Source of the DNA: Maniola hyperantus
Lineage: Eukaryota; Arthropoda; Insecta; Lepidoptera; Nymphalidae
Reading direction: 5' to 3'
NCBI RefSeq assembly: GCF_902806685.2
Contig: NC_048546.1
Location: forward strand, 4,960,001 to 5,024,000
Length of the DNA stretch: 64,000 nt
The first letter of the stretch is position 1; every line of letters begins with the position of its first letter. A program made the translations under genes and the position numbers. The notes beneath the pieces are model-generated. The model worked only from the letters and a program-made list of their open reading frames with translations. It did not search any database and was not told the origin of the DNA. Shown one piece after another: positions 10,783-22,456 of the stretch.

Positions 10783-11762
10783 TGTACGAAATAGTAAATT
10801 TCATTGTTCCTGATAGTAATATGTATCGTTTTTTGTGAAATATCCTGAAATGGACCTGCTGACTTACTGGTGCTACGATGTATAATTGTATATACCTCTT
10901 ATAAACAATCGAAGAAGTCTGGCGTCTAAAAATAAAACCCAGTAGTAGAGGTAAGTCCAAGTCTGATGGAATATGAACTTATGATCTTCTGTGACCATAA
11001 ACCACGTCCGTCGCCGCAATTTTATGTGTTTTCTCCTAGAGTTGCCGTCCGCAGGAAATAATTTAATGTAGAGTTCGGAGATATGCTATCGCTGCAAAAA
11101 ATTTGTGTGCGTGTTTTGGACAGTAAAAGTGGTTGACGAATTGCGTATTTGTTCACTTTGGCTAGCACCTACAAAGTTGTTTCGAAATTACTTATTTTTT
11201 TAAACAAATGTACCTACCGATTAAAACTTATGAAAAATTTAGCCCGGAATTTTTAATGGTACGTTTAGATAAAATTATCGATGCAGTTTTGAGCTTTTGA
11301 CAAAAAAAATTACGTAGGGACAGACAATTAACTAAGAAAGTCTAAATAGTAAGCGTGACTGTAAATCGTGCAAAATAAATACTGTAGGTACATGTACCTA
11401 CTACATAATAATTAATAATATATTAATACTAGCGACTCGCTCCGCTACTTATTGAGATTTTCTGACAAAAATATCCGACTTTTCGAGGATTTTCCAAAAA
11501 AAAAATCCCTTAACTGGCCGTAGGAAATATTATTACTCAACATAAATAAATCGTGTATAATTTTAAAAGTTTTAAAGTTTAAAAATGATATTTATTTGTC
11601 ACTGAAGTGAAATTATGGAGATTCGTGATAACTTACTTGGTCAACCTAAAGCTAAAACTACATATTTTAAACGCGCCCTGGTCTGAGAAGAGGCTTACAA
11701 CCTTCAACAAACTCAGCCAAGTATTCTTTTCTACCAACTCACTGAGTCACTAAAGCAGTTAT
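10783..11762. other. Intergenic sequence
   Basis: AT-rich. A short CTAG-ended fragment near 11430-11470 may be a worn Helitron-like end. Nothing else was recognised. Confidence 0.4.
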
Positions 11763-11982
11763 CCATACTAATATTATAAATGCGAAAGTGTGTCTGTCTG
11801 TCTGTCTGTCTGCTAGTTTTTCACGGCCCAACCCTTCAACCGATTTTGATGAAGATTGGTACAGAGTTAGCTTACATCCCCGGGACGGACATATGCTTCT
11901 TTTTATCCCGGAAAATTAAAGAGATTCGTCGGGATTTTAAAAAACCTAAGTCCACGCGAACGCAGTCGCGGGCATCATCTAG
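11763..11982 (+). mobile_element. Helitron-like/MITE repeat with (GTCT)n
   Basis: A complete-looking copy: atccatactaatattataa, gcgaaagtgtg, four GTCT units, cacggcccaacccttcaacc, atcccggaaaattaaagaga, and cgcgggcatcatctag at the 3' end. The 70-codon frame over it is by chance. Confidence 0.8.
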
Positions 11983-12309
11983 TATTTTATAATTAAATCC
12001 GCTTTAAAAGGTGTGGTGTTTTCACTCTCGATAAAACGTATCAGAGTCTTCAGAGAACCTGAATATGGTTTTTGTTATTACTTATCTATTGAACTAAGGA
12101 TTACAATTTACAACTTTAGAAAAAGTTGCATAATCTAACGATGTCACGGACAAAAACTAGTTTTAATACAAAACTACCGTTCACATTTGCGCGCAAGTAA
12201 TTGATTACTCAATTAGTACGGGTGTCAGATGGCGCCCATTTTATGAGTTAAATTGATTAATAGTGTCAATTAAAGCAAAGCGAGCTTTTTGTTTCGGATT
12301 ATTTAATAA

Positions 12310-12355
12310 CTAGCTCTTTCCCACGACTTCGTCCACGTGGGTTTAAGATTTTTCA
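12310..12355 (-). mobile_element. Helitron-like repeat, 3' end only
   Basis: The sequence from CTAG (12310-12313) through cacgacttcgtccacgtggg matches the 3' terminal block of the family in minus orientation. Confidence 0.6.
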
Positions 12356-12539
12356 AAGATTCTCTCAGGAGTTTACGATATACATACAAAATCTGGTTTG
12401 TAGACTCACCGGTTGGTCTACGTTAATTAATATACATAAGTATGTTAGTCAGTCAGTTTCTCCTTTTATACCTATAGATTATTTTTCAATTTTGTTAATT
12501 TGCCGCTGTTTGTAGACTACACCTAATCGCACATGTGCA

Positions 12540-12652
12540 ATGAAAGAGCAACTGCGGAGTTTCTTGCCGGCTCTTCTCAGTAGAACCGGTAAGATCACTT
12601 ACCGCCAGGTGAGATTGCAGTCAAGGGCTAACATGTATCTGAATAAAAAAAA
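12540..12652 (+). mobile_element. SINE/LINE 3' tail fragment (family B tail)
   Basis: Ends with aggtgagattgcagtcaagg, gctaacatgtatctgaat and a short poly(A). This is the same tail as the family B SINEs at 14.0 and 39.3 kb in plus orientation. Only the tail is present. Confidence 0.65.
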
Positions 12653-13314
12653 AAGAATCTGCAATTCGAACCTGTGGTAGAGCGATAGACGTAGCATAAG
12701 AGACACTAGTTGTCCTACAATCCTACATGAAATAAATTTATTTTGATTTGAAGATAAATAAATTAATTATTAAAGTTGGCCACAGCCTACAAAGGACCGT
12801 GCAATATTATTATTATCGCACATGATCAGTAAGATTTTGTACATTAAGACCAAAATGGCAGCCAAACAGAACGGATGTTAAGGTCTGGACAGAAGCACTT
12901 TATATATTTAGTGGTTACATAGGAGTACCCATAAATTTTCAAACGAAATCACGATTTTCGAATGGCCATGAATGAATGAAAAAGTATAATATTTGTGTCG
13001 AAATAAACCGATTCCCTGATCTGTGTATCGAATAATACTCCATATCTCTCCATAATATTTACGAGATTGACACGTCCAGCCCTAAAGCCTGTCATGGCCG
13101 TCGGCCCTCGGGCTGTCAGCTGTCAGTTTAAATCAATCACTCTCAAGTGTTCTACTTCTGTATGTCTGTATGTATCTCCTAATGTAATAGTATAAGGTTC
13201 GATTTCGATTGTATGCAAAAAGAATGCAGCCAACTCTTGGACGATCTAACCTACGTCCAAGAGCCAACTGGATTTATATTAATGAGGTGCCTCTGTGTAT
13301 GCGCCTTTACTGTT
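12653..13314. other. Intergenic sequence
   Basis: No conserved frame or recurring repeat was recognised. Confidence 0.45.
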
Positions 13315-13481
13315 ATAAGTCACGCAAATTGCTAATACGCGTGGCCGCCATTTAAGTGACGTCAGCACTGGACTGAAGTTTCGAGCTGCTGGTATATTTT
13401 TATTTCGGCTGACGTCAAAATGACGTCATTTCGATGTTAATGAGACATGGTTCCAGCGTAATAGCAATTTGCGGGACTTAT
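13315..13481. mobile_element. MITE (family 3), ATAAGT...ACTTAT
   Basis: Terminal repeats ataagtcacgcaaattgct and agcaatttgcgggacttat enclose about 130 bp containing gtggccgccat, tgacgtcagc and gagacatggttccagcg. Copies lie at 31.8 and 41.6 kb in the same orientation. It has no coding capacity. Confidence 0.8.
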
Positions 13482-13516
13482 GTTACCTGAAATAAAAACA
13501 CTTATGATATTATGTA

Positions 13517-13670
13517 TAGTGCGCGACAGGTCGAGATGGTAATCGAGGTGGGGACGCCCCGCACACCCACACATACCCCGCGTTAAACCGGCACGAGATA
13601 ACGCGGGTGACATGCGGGTGTGCGGGTCGTCACACTGCACCGCCTCATGCCATCTCGACTTGTCGCGTTA
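13517..13670. mobile_element. GC-foldback MITE (family 1)
   Basis: Ends tagtgcgcgacaggtcgaga and catctcgacttgtcgcgtta are inverted repeats. The centre holds the cgccccgcacaccc / gggtgtgcggg palindrome. It sits about 35 bp from the family 3 MITE. Confidence 0.8.
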
Positions 13671-13972
13671 ATATTGTGTGTGGAGTCGTTTTGCACTTCT
13701 TCCTTCATAATGATTGTAGGTATCCATTAGATATTATAAAGACTTACCAACTAAAAGTTGCGCGCCTTATTGTGATATTTTAAGTTTAGATTAATATTTA
13801 CTAGTAAATAACTATAACTGTATTTATGTATACCTACTGTGTATACTATAATTATTGTATTTATTACTATTACATTTTTAGCTCTAAGTAGTACCTACCT
13901 ACTAATACTAGAGGAAAAAAATATACTGCTTAGTGCTTAGTGCTTGTTACTAAAGGTTACCTACTGCTATAC

Positions 13973-14322
13973 TTTTTTTTTATTTTTTTTATTCAGATAC
14001 AAGTTAGCCCTTGACTGCAATCTCACCTGATGGTAAGTGATCATGCAGTCTAAGATGATAGCGGGCTAACCTGGAAGGGGTATGGCAGTTTTTATTAAAC
14101 CCATACCCCTTTGGTTTCTACACGGCATCGTACCGGAACGCTAAATCGCTTGGCGGCGCGGCTTTGTCGGTAGGGTGGTAACTAGCCACGGCTGAAGCCT
14201 CCCACCAGACCAGACCAGAAATTTAGAAATTATAAAATTCCAAACCCCTGCCAGGAATCTAACCCGGGACCTCCCACTAATAAGACCACAGCGCTCACCA
14301 CTGCGCCAGGGAGGTCGTCGAA
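13973..14322 (-). mobile_element. tRNA-derived SINE (family B)
   Basis: On the minus strand the head reads gacctccctggcgcagtggt with a worn B box (ggttagattcc). The body includes ggctagttaccaccctac, tacgatgccgtgtagaaacc and the tail aagggctaacttgtatctga, ending in poly(A). It is a separate family from family A, with its own body and tail. Confidence 0.85.
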
Positions 14323-14817
14323 AGGTTTTTGCGCATTTTAGCAATGCGTGCCTATTGGGCGATTTAAAAAGCTACGAACATTTTTAAGTTTGAATGAAAA
14401 AAGAAGACTATGAAAGAATTTTTAAGATCCATTACCTATTTATCATTACTTCTCACCTTGACTGGGCTCTAGCCGAGGCGGCGTTGGACAAAAAAGCACT
14501 ACCTGCCGAATAATGTCTTCTGAGAATGTGAAATTGTAAAGACAAACAAGGCAATAGTTTGTTCTACTGACCACTCGGACGCTCATACGGTGGGCTATGA
14601 AAAATACTCATATTATTATTTTATTTTCAACCTTATGAATCACGCAATAAAGACCGTTATATAACAAATAAAATTGGAAGTTTGGTTTGGCACTCATCAA
14701 GCAACACATCTACGAGTGGATATCGTTCCTAGGCGTTCGTAGAGCCTCATTTTGGCCTCATCGTAACGTAATGATAATGTTTTCATCACTTACAAAAGTC
14801 ATTGGTGTGTAGATTGA
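14323..14817. other. Intergenic sequence
   Basis: No gene or recurring repeat was recognised. Confidence 0.45.
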
Positions 14818-14971
14818 AAACAGCCATTATAAATAAATTGGTACAGACTACAGAGATAGCTTGTATCCGGAAAATTACATAGGCTACTTTTATCCCGGGA
14901 AATAAAAAAGAATCTACGGGCATCTCAAGCTTAACCTAAATCTACGAGGACGATGACGCGGGTATCATCTA
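14818..14971 (+). mobile_element. Degraded Helitron-like repeat
   Basis: Shows ggtacagactacagagatag, acttttatcccggga and a worn 3' block gacgcgggtatcatctaa, in which the final CTAG has become CTAA. Confidence 0.65.
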
Positions 14972-15287
14972 ATACTTCCGTAAGTGTCTATATAGTTTTA
15001 GAGGAAGAGGTCCGGTACTTTTGCAGAAATTAATTATACAAATACCATCTCCCCATCAAGGGGATGGTCCGTGTCACTTTTTGGATCGTACTAAACGTTG
15101 TTAAGTTGAAATATGAGCCTGTTTACAGAAACCAGGAAATGAGTAGAGGAAACGAATTATCTGTATCTTTGGACGCTGAACTTTGTTGCTACTTTAATAT
15201 GAATTTGTATTTATTAGATAACTGGCAAATAACAACCTGTCTGTGTGAATAATACGTGAAAATATGGTAAACAAGAGATCCGAACTT

Positions 15288-15370
15288 CCATTTAAATAAA
15301 TAAATAAAAGTTTATTCAGCTCACAAAACAAGAAAAGACAAAAAAAAAAAGCAAAACATACAAACCAAAT
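15288..15370 (-). mobile_element. LINE 3' UTR fragment
   Basis: The block aaagtttattcagctcacaa with flanking A-rich DNA recurs in opposite orientation at about 40430-40465 (gtgagctgaataaactttta). This looks like the 3' end of an unassigned LINE. Confidence 0.45.
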
Positions 15371-15466
15371 GTATGATATCCTTATCTAATTTTAATTTAA
15401 ATTTCCAATCATACCGGCAAAACCTCAAGAGAAACTAAGGCAGCTTATCAATCCGGTTAAAAATAC

Positions 15467-15632
15467 GAAATTACGGAGCAACAGATTGACGTGATTTTTT
15501 GCATGGGTAGGTATATGTAGTTAAAGACCTGAAGAGTGACATAGGCTACTTTTTATCCCGGAAAATGAAAAAGTTCACACAGGATTTTTGAAAACCTAAA
15601 TCCACGCGGACGAAGTCGCGGACATTAGCTAG
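15467..15632 (+). mobile_element. Helitron-like repeat, 3' part
   Basis: Contains tacggagcaacagattgacg, gacataggctactttttatc and cacgcggacgaagtcgcgga, with a CTAG end. It is the subfamily without GTCT units. Confidence 0.7.
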
Positions 15633-16737
15633 TTTTTGAATAAAATTATTTCTGTAGGTAGATACAATAGTTCTGTAAACATGAAGGGAGTCTCCAAAAC
15701 CTATGCCTTACAGAATGCTTACAAGTTATCTCGCACGTGCCCGTATCTATTCAAATCAAGATCCAAATGAAAATCTGTGAGATTCCAGTTTGATCCCGCA
15801 CGTGACTCATCTAAGACCTTGAAGACTTACAACTGACCACCCTGCTTTAAATTTCGCATGCTAAACCCTTTTCCTATACCATTTTTTTCGTTTAAGTCCC
15901 TTCAAAGTGTGATTATTCGCGCTTAGATACATTAAGGTTGTAGCAGGTTTATATTTTGCCGGAAAGATCTTTAAAATTCGTTTTGAGGAATTTTGATTTA
16001 AAATTATAAAATTTTGGCAGAATAACCAGAAAAAAATGGATTCTAATATTTATATTAAGTAATTATTTTATTATCATTTTAAATACACCTAATATTATGA
16101 GGTATGTACACAAATATACATTAAGTTTATTACGGAGTACCTACGCTACGTGAAAAAGGTTAGTGAGGTTATAAAGGCGACAACTAAGATTTAAAATGTG
16201 TTAATAGTTTAAAAAGAAAAACCTCGAGTAAGTAGAGTGTCTGACGTAAGACATTAGGTTGGATTTTTTTGATGCTGAGTTTATTTTGTATCCACCATAA
16301 CTTTGGATATAAAGGACGTGAAGACCTCATTATGACATAATACACTAAAATAACCCAAAATTTGTCCCAGCCAATTTATTTGAAAGCCTTTACGATACAA
16401 TGCAAACGTGCGTCATTGACAATGTCACTGACTTTAATCCTCTGGAAAGAACACGTTAACAACAAAGCAGGCCGAGATAGCACCGGAGTCCGGAACCCGA
16501 CGTGCGAATCTTTTTAGCAAGTTTTAGCGTCACTAAGCGGCACTTTGCGAACTACTAACGGTGACAGTTATGTGACAATACCACTGCTATTATTAGTTTT
16601 TTGCCATCAGTTCCGGTATGCGGCTTTAACAGAGATGTTAAACGGTACAATAGAGATGAATATGACACAACAAAGTCAAGAAAAAGCTTTTTATACAGTA
16701 CAAAACCTCTGAGCTTTCGGGCTACTTTACTGTCAAT
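15633..16737. other. Intergenic sequence
   Basis: AT-rich. No gene or recurring repeat was recognised. Opposite-strand open frames at 16555-16800 are partly created by the following minisatellite. Confidence 0.45.
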
Positions 16738-16938
16738 AGGTACCAAGACAAGACCAAGACGCGACCAACAACGACCAAGATAAGACAAAGACAATACCAC
16801 GACTAGACAAAGATATGACTAAGACAAGACCAAGACAAGAACAAGATAAGACCAAGACAAGACCAAGACAAGACCAAGACAAGACAAAGTCACGACCAAG
16901 ATTAGACCAACACCTGACCAAGGCATAAACAAGACAGA
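16738..16938 (+). repeat. Minisatellite, about 11-bp unit AAGACAAGACC
   Basis: About 18 imperfect copies. The cleanest run is at about 16820-16890. The complementary strand reads as a repetitive Leu/Val/Ser/Cys frame at 16733-16942 only because the repeat lacks stops there. It is not a protein gene. Confidence 0.92.
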
Positions 16939-16961
16939 CCATTGTTATCTAGAGACTCAGA

Positions 16962-17094
16962 CTCATCATCATCATGATCAACCCATAGCCAGCCACCTAC
17001 TAAGTATGGGTCTCCCTCTCAGAATGAGAAGGATTTAGGCCATAGTTCGCCACACTGGCCAAGTGCGGATTGGCAGACTTCAAACACCTTTGAG
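16962..17094 (-). mobile_element. Family A SINE, 3' half
   Basis: Begins with the CATCAT tail and atgatcaacccatagccagc, then ccacactggccaagtgcgga. The tRNA-like head is absent. Confidence 0.75.
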
Positions 17095-17384
17095 ATAATT
17101 GGTATAGCTTACAAATAACACAGGCAGAAAAAAACATGGTATTGCTCAAAACATTGAAAATAAAACTCCACTCAAAGCAAGAAAATTCTTTCAAAGTAGA
17201 TACAATCATGTTAAGTAATAAATCTCGTAAAAGAAAACCAACAATAAGTACATAAATAAGTAGGATTCTGTTTATCAGATGTATTCCCATCCTTTTAATA
17301 AATTACTCTTATTTCTTATGCAGACCACACTGGCGCGGACAAATAAAATTGTTTGGTCACAAGATCGCAAACACAAAATGTATG

Positions 17385-17556
17385 CGATTCGTTTACTTCG
17401 CCTTTCCTGTTCCATCGATTTTTAGAACTATGTGCCCATATGCCCATTGCCCCTTCAGCTTCGCAACCCCATGAGCTTTGTCGGTTACTCTGGTTCTTCT
17501 ACGGATCTCCTCATTTCTGATTTGATCACGCAGAGAGATTCCAAGCATAGCTGTCT
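17385..17556 (-). pseudogene. RTE-type LINE fragment
   Basis: On the minus strand the conceptual translation reads AMLGISLRDQIRNEEIRRRT and continues with VTDKAHGVAKLKGQW. I recognise this as the region after the RT domain of lepidopteran RTE elements. It is short, without a start, and ends abruptly, so it is a dead remnant. Confidence 0.75.
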
Positions 17557-18967
17557 CCACGAATAGTATGACATACCTAATAGGGTAAAATATGTAAATA
17601 TAAATTGTCTTATTTGACCCTAAAGTGATAATGAACTACAAAACAAATTACAATTTTTTATCCAATCGACGCATTTAAATATTGCATTTCTAATTTCGCC
17701 ATCTTTTAAGGTCCATGAGCTGTCATGACGTCACACGGATTGGTAAGCGACGATTTTTTCTTAGTGAAATAATCCACGGAACTATGAATGACAGGGAGGG
17801 AAGGTCGGGTCCTGTCTGTTGTCACTAGTGCTAGTGAAATAAATACTTTTGAAATCGACCACGATTGTATACGATAGAACGGTGACCAGTGGTACAGCCA
17901 GTGGTGACCATTTAGCATTGAGATAATTCGAATCTAGTGACACGTTCAGAACTACTAGAAACTAACTATTATGTTTTGTTTCACACACACTTATGTGATA
18001 CTAAGTGAGCAAAAATTGAATATAATATCACTCAGTTTTTATTTTAATCAGGGTTCCATGGTGGTTCCATGTATCATTCACAGTTCCGTGTTTCAGTCCA
18101 TGTGATGTCACAGTCGAAATCAACATGGCGGCTACGGTATCATGCGTTTTTGATATTAATTGTAGAACAGATAAAAAAGTGAAATCTAAAATTAATTTTA
18201 TAAACTGAAATTCACATTTTTCGATTGCTTTTTGCTAATACTATCTTGTTTTCCATTTTTAGTTTTTTTCGCTCGGTGTAAATAAATATAATACTAATAC
18301 TACCTATTTATTAAGTAATTATTATACTTACTTTTTATAAGAAAAATAAATCGTGAATATTTTTATTTTTAACTTGTTATAGTACCAAATTGGTTGTTTT
18401 TCATATAAGGTCAAACTTTTTAAACATAACGATAGATATGTATGCCAACGACTTATTTTACTACTGTCTTTCCTTTCTTTCTTAGAAAATAAGTTGTTAT
18501 TCTCTTGTTTATAGAAAAAATAGGTCATGAAAATACGTCAAGGGTGTGTAATTCATTCATCTACGTGGGTGTGGACGGAATTGCTTAATACTGGTATACT
18601 TATCTTTATTAATACTCATATAGACTACTCACTCTATTTTTAGGCCAAACGAATGATAGGCAGTTCTACATCATATTTCATCGTTCATAATAATTTGACT
18701 TTACAATAGCACATAATTATATTATGTTAAGTCTAATGAAAAACTCGGCATATAGATTTACATTTCAATATCTAAGGCTGAATTCACGATCTAATAATAA
18801 TTTTTAAATCTGAAACTCCGGTAAAAGCAAAAATAATATAAAGGCAAATGAGACACTGGCGAACTGAAAGAATTAGTACTTAAGAAAGCCAATTCTTCTA
18901 GTGCAGCAGACGGGTAAAAATTAGATACAAATGCCTCCCCTTATTCATTTCTACGTCAATAAAATAT
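17557..18967. other. Intergenic sequence
   Basis: Mostly AT-rich. Patches near 17700-17760 and 18100-18140 hold TGACGTCA-like and ATGGCGGC motifs, as in the family 3 MITEs, but no matching ends were found. Confidence 0.4.
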
Positions 18968-19164
18968 GAAAGGAAAAAGTGACTGACTGATCTATCAACG
19001 CACAGCTCACTACTGAACGGGTTAGGCTTAAATTGGCCATGCAGATACCTATTATGACGTAGACATCTGCTAAGAAAGGATTTTCAAAATTCAACCCCTA
19101 AGGGGTAAAATAGGGGTTTGAAATTTGTTTACTCCACGCGGACGAAGTCGTGGGCATAAGCTAG
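18968..19164 (+). mobile_element. Helitron-like repeat, GACT-bearing subfamily
   Basis: Shows gtgactgactgatctatcaa, cgcacagctcactactgaac, gacgtagacatctgctaaga, a ggggtaaaataggggtttga block and the CTAG end. Related copies are at 60.3 and 62.7 kb. Confidence 0.8.
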
Positions 19165-21034
19165 TAATACATAAGAACTGTCAATTTATCCTAAAGCGAG
19201 CAATTACACTATTATTGGGCAGTCCATTAAACTAAATACCTGTTTACAATACATAAGCAAGTCATTTGCCAACCACCAAGTGCGATTAACTTTTGACATT
19301 CAAAACACGCTGAGCTATATTTTCCTATACCATAAACACCCACGCAGCAGTGCGTAGGATTTAGGGGTACCTATTTTTGCGATATTATCCCTAATAGTTC
19401 TGTGAAGTTTTGGGAAGACAGTGCGGGGGCGGATTAGGCGTCAGAGAATAACCTTGAAAGACTTAAAGTTGCTTTTTATTTCGATCATTGCGTATAGTAT
19501 TGCTTTTTCTTACCTTCGTTGTAGATTTTTAATAGATAGATTTATAATTCAAGTTGTTTAATTGTGTAGTGAATCTTCTCCTCGCAGTTGTCTGTTTGCC
19601 TTGTTGATTTCATGTTAAGAACACGAAATTTGGTTTTTCCCTTTTCACTGTGGGTGCTAATTGCTATTTTAAGCCCTGTCGAAGTGGTTATCGGTCCTTT
19701 TGGCTGATATTGCCTCATTGCTATATTCCGTAAATAATAAAAAATGGGTACATCTTGTATCATTCGGGATTTTGTCTACTTACTATTAATATTTATTTCT
19801 TATTGACAATCAAAGGATCTACAGCGCAGTAAGCATATAAGAATTATTTTCACAGAATACTAATAATATCATATCTTTCATTCAATTTTTATTACGCGGG
19901 ATCATAAAATTCGTCATTGTTATTGATGAAATGTACGCGTTTATGTTTTATTGTTTCATAAAATAATGTATTTACTGTTTTGCTTGAAATTATTTGGCTT
20001 CATCATAATATCCGTTTTAGCAGTTTCGGAACGACATGACTTTTCCATCAGGGTTTGTGTCTTTAGTAATTACTAATGTGCATATAATTGCCCTTCATGT
20101 ATCATTGAAGTTAAAGGTGTAAAATGAACAAATGTAATGCATTGTATTAAATAGGTATTTAAAAATTTGATTTGTTTTAGAAGCTGATTTGTCCCGGCTT
20201 TGCACGGGTGAGCTATGTTTGTTATTGTTGCTATGTGTGGGGTAGTCAGACCAGTAGATGAACGAATAAGTGGAATTCAACTTGTTATAATTTTTCCCAA
20301 CTCTCATATGAACAGAATTCTTAATATTTTAGTTTACATTATTAGGTGGATAGGTACTTGATTGATTAGTAATTTTTTTTTCTCTAAATTAACGCAAACT
20401 AGGCTAAAATAGCAAAAATTATGAAAAAGTGCCTGCCGCCCTGATTGTGACTGAAAAGAACCAAATGATTTTATGACATCAAGAATATAGGTGCAAAAAG
20501 ATTTTGATGAAAATGTCTGTCGAAATGATCTGGGTTCAGAGGAAAGTTGAGAATTAAAGTTTTGAGTAATTAATATATTAATTTTCGCTAGAACTGTGGA
20601 AAAATACAAGATTCTACTCATCTATCACTTACTCGTAGCTCCAATCGAAAAGTCAAAGTACTAAAAATATTAAAATACACACTTAGACTCTGATTACTAA
20701 CCGATTTCTGAAGATTTGCATCTGTTTGGAGGCCGTCGCCTGGTAATGAAGTCATTAAAGTGTATTTGCATTTTCAATCATTATAACTTTAAACTTTTAA
20801 TGTGAATGATAGAGGATATCGTATTTTGGTCGGCAAATAGTCTTGGATCTTTTATTACGTGTAAATTTTCAAAGAAATAACGTTTAAACACTCATTAGTT
20901 AGTTATATTAATATTTTATTACAATCATTATTATTTATTAATGTGTATGAGTAGTCAATTTTAAATTAAACCCGTCAAATGCGAGTAAGATTCCCACACA
21001 AACGTACCATCGTATAAGAAATAACACTTCTTTT
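19165..21034. other. Intergenic sequence
   Basis: Long AT-rich stretch without recognised repeats. A short block at about 20190-20210 (cccggctttgcacgggtgag) may be a worn transposon end. Open frames here (up to 95 codons) show no known family. Confidence 0.4.
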
Positions 21035-21110
21035 AGGATTTCGTACCTCAAAAGGAAAAACCGAACCCTCGGAGGATCACTTTGTTGTCTGTCTGTCTGA
21101 TGTCTGTAAT
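21035..21110 (+). repeat. Unclassified lepidopteran repeat, left end
   Basis: The sequence ttcgtacctcaaaaggaaaa, then ggatcactttgttgtctgtc, matches the left end of the repeat at 53267-53690. Confidence 0.55.
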
Positions 21111-21317
21111 GATTAACAAAAAACGTATAACAAAACAAATGATCATTTCACCAGAACCGTTTCAAAAACTAATCAAAACACAAACGTAGTATTATGCAAA
21201 CATATCATTTTACAAAAATTCTATTAACAAAACCAAATCAGCTGATTGTTAAAATATCTAATTTATAAATTTATTATTTCACCAAATAATACCTTTTTTA
21301 AATTCGCGATTTTACAA

Positions 21318-21470
21318 AATTCGTCTGTCCGACCATGCGTCCGTCCATACACACGCATGCACAATTGCACATATAGACATATACACTGTGAAAATTTCAA
21401 CTTTCTACCAATTACGGTTCATGACAGGGCAGACAGACGGACAGCGGAGGCTTAGTAATAGGGCAGTCTT
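21318..21470 (+). repeat. Unclassified repeat with cggaggcttagtaatagggc end
   Basis: Contains gtctgtccgac, gtgaaaatttcaactttcta and the end block agcggaggcttagtaatagg, a pattern I know from interspersed repeats in Lepidoptera. The centre is shortened. Confidence 0.5.
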
Positions 21471-21536
21471 CGGTCACAGCAGTCTATGTCCAGCAGTGGA
21501 CTCTGTCGGTTGATAGCGACAACGACGATGATAGTT
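21471..21536 (+). pseudogene. RTE LINE 3' end relic
   Basis: The block tatgtccagcagtggactct, then ttgatagcgac and GACGATGATA, is the terminal coding end and triplet tail of an RTE LINE. Confidence 0.6.
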
Positions 21537-22246
21537 CCAAAATTATATCCTGTAAAAATGGAGACATTGGCTACATTGATACGGTGGGAGAGACAATGGA
21601 GTTCCACCAGGAATATTACATCTTTCTATTAAAGCTGTCACTAAAGGAGCCATCATAGAGGCGACTAAAATAATTTTATTAATTCATGACAGTCATCATA
21701 ACTTATATCGCCCAAAAAGCACAATTGTTCTTCCCACGCACATATTTCACAATTCCGAAAAATGTGAAGAACATGGTTTATGACGTAACCATGATTGTGC
21801 ATAACATTTCACAATAGTATGATTTGTTACATTATTTTCGTCATCCCTAACCTTTGCAAGAAGCCCACGATACGTCCCGCCACTTGGAAGGACGCCAGCT
21901 CCCAGATCTTCATTCATGCTTTCTACTACAGCATTATTTATATTGTATTGTCGTCTGGTTCTCAAACTATCGAGTCTATAAACATTTATTTCAAGATTTC
22001 CACTCAAGTGAGACCAATAAGAAGTAAAAACGTCTTGTGTAAAACGTAAGGAAACTTTTAGCCTCATTCCTATGTTAAAATAAAGACATGTGTACAAAGA
22101 ATTGGCACTTATCTGTTTCTTCGGTAGATCCTTCTTGACGCAGTGTACAGAGAAATGTGGGTAAACTGCGACCACGCCTAAAATATAGCGCTATGAGAGA
22201 ATATGGCTGACTTCAAGGAAGGGAATCTGGTGGTTGGCAGCAGGAG
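21537..22246. other. Unique sequence with a 142-codon open frame on the minus strand
   Basis: A minus-strand frame at 21747-22175 stays open for 142 codons, which is long for DNA this AT-rich. The stated start is GTG. An in-frame stop lies five codons upstream, and an acceptor-like TATTTTAG/GC lies between. A donor-like AAAG/GTTAGG occurs near the end (about 21860). It has no signal peptide, domain or family that I recognise. It may be an orphan exon, a relic, or chance. Confidence 0.2.
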
Positions 22247-22456
22247 ATCCATACTAATATTATAAATGCGAAAGTGTGTCTGTCTGTCTGCTAGCTTTTC
22301 ACGGCCTATCCGTTTAACCGATTTTATGAAATTTGGTACAGAGTTAGCGTGCATCCCGGGGAAGGAAATAGTCTACTTTTCATCCCGGAAAATCAAAGAG
22401 TACCCACGGGATTTTTAAAACCAATCCACGTAAACGAAGTCGCGGGCATCATCTAG
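22247..22456 (+). mobile_element. Helitron-like/MITE repeat with (GTCT)n
   Basis: A full-looking copy: atccatactaatattataaa, gcgaaagtgtg, three GTCT units, cacggcctatccgtttaacc, atcccggaaaatcaaagagt, cgcgggcatcatctag. It is very close to the 11.8 kb copy. Confidence 0.85.

Noticed and set aside
16555..16942. Open frames rich in Leu, Val, Ser and Cys on the minus strand
   Set aside because: They are translations of the AAGACAAGACC minisatellite, not protein genes.
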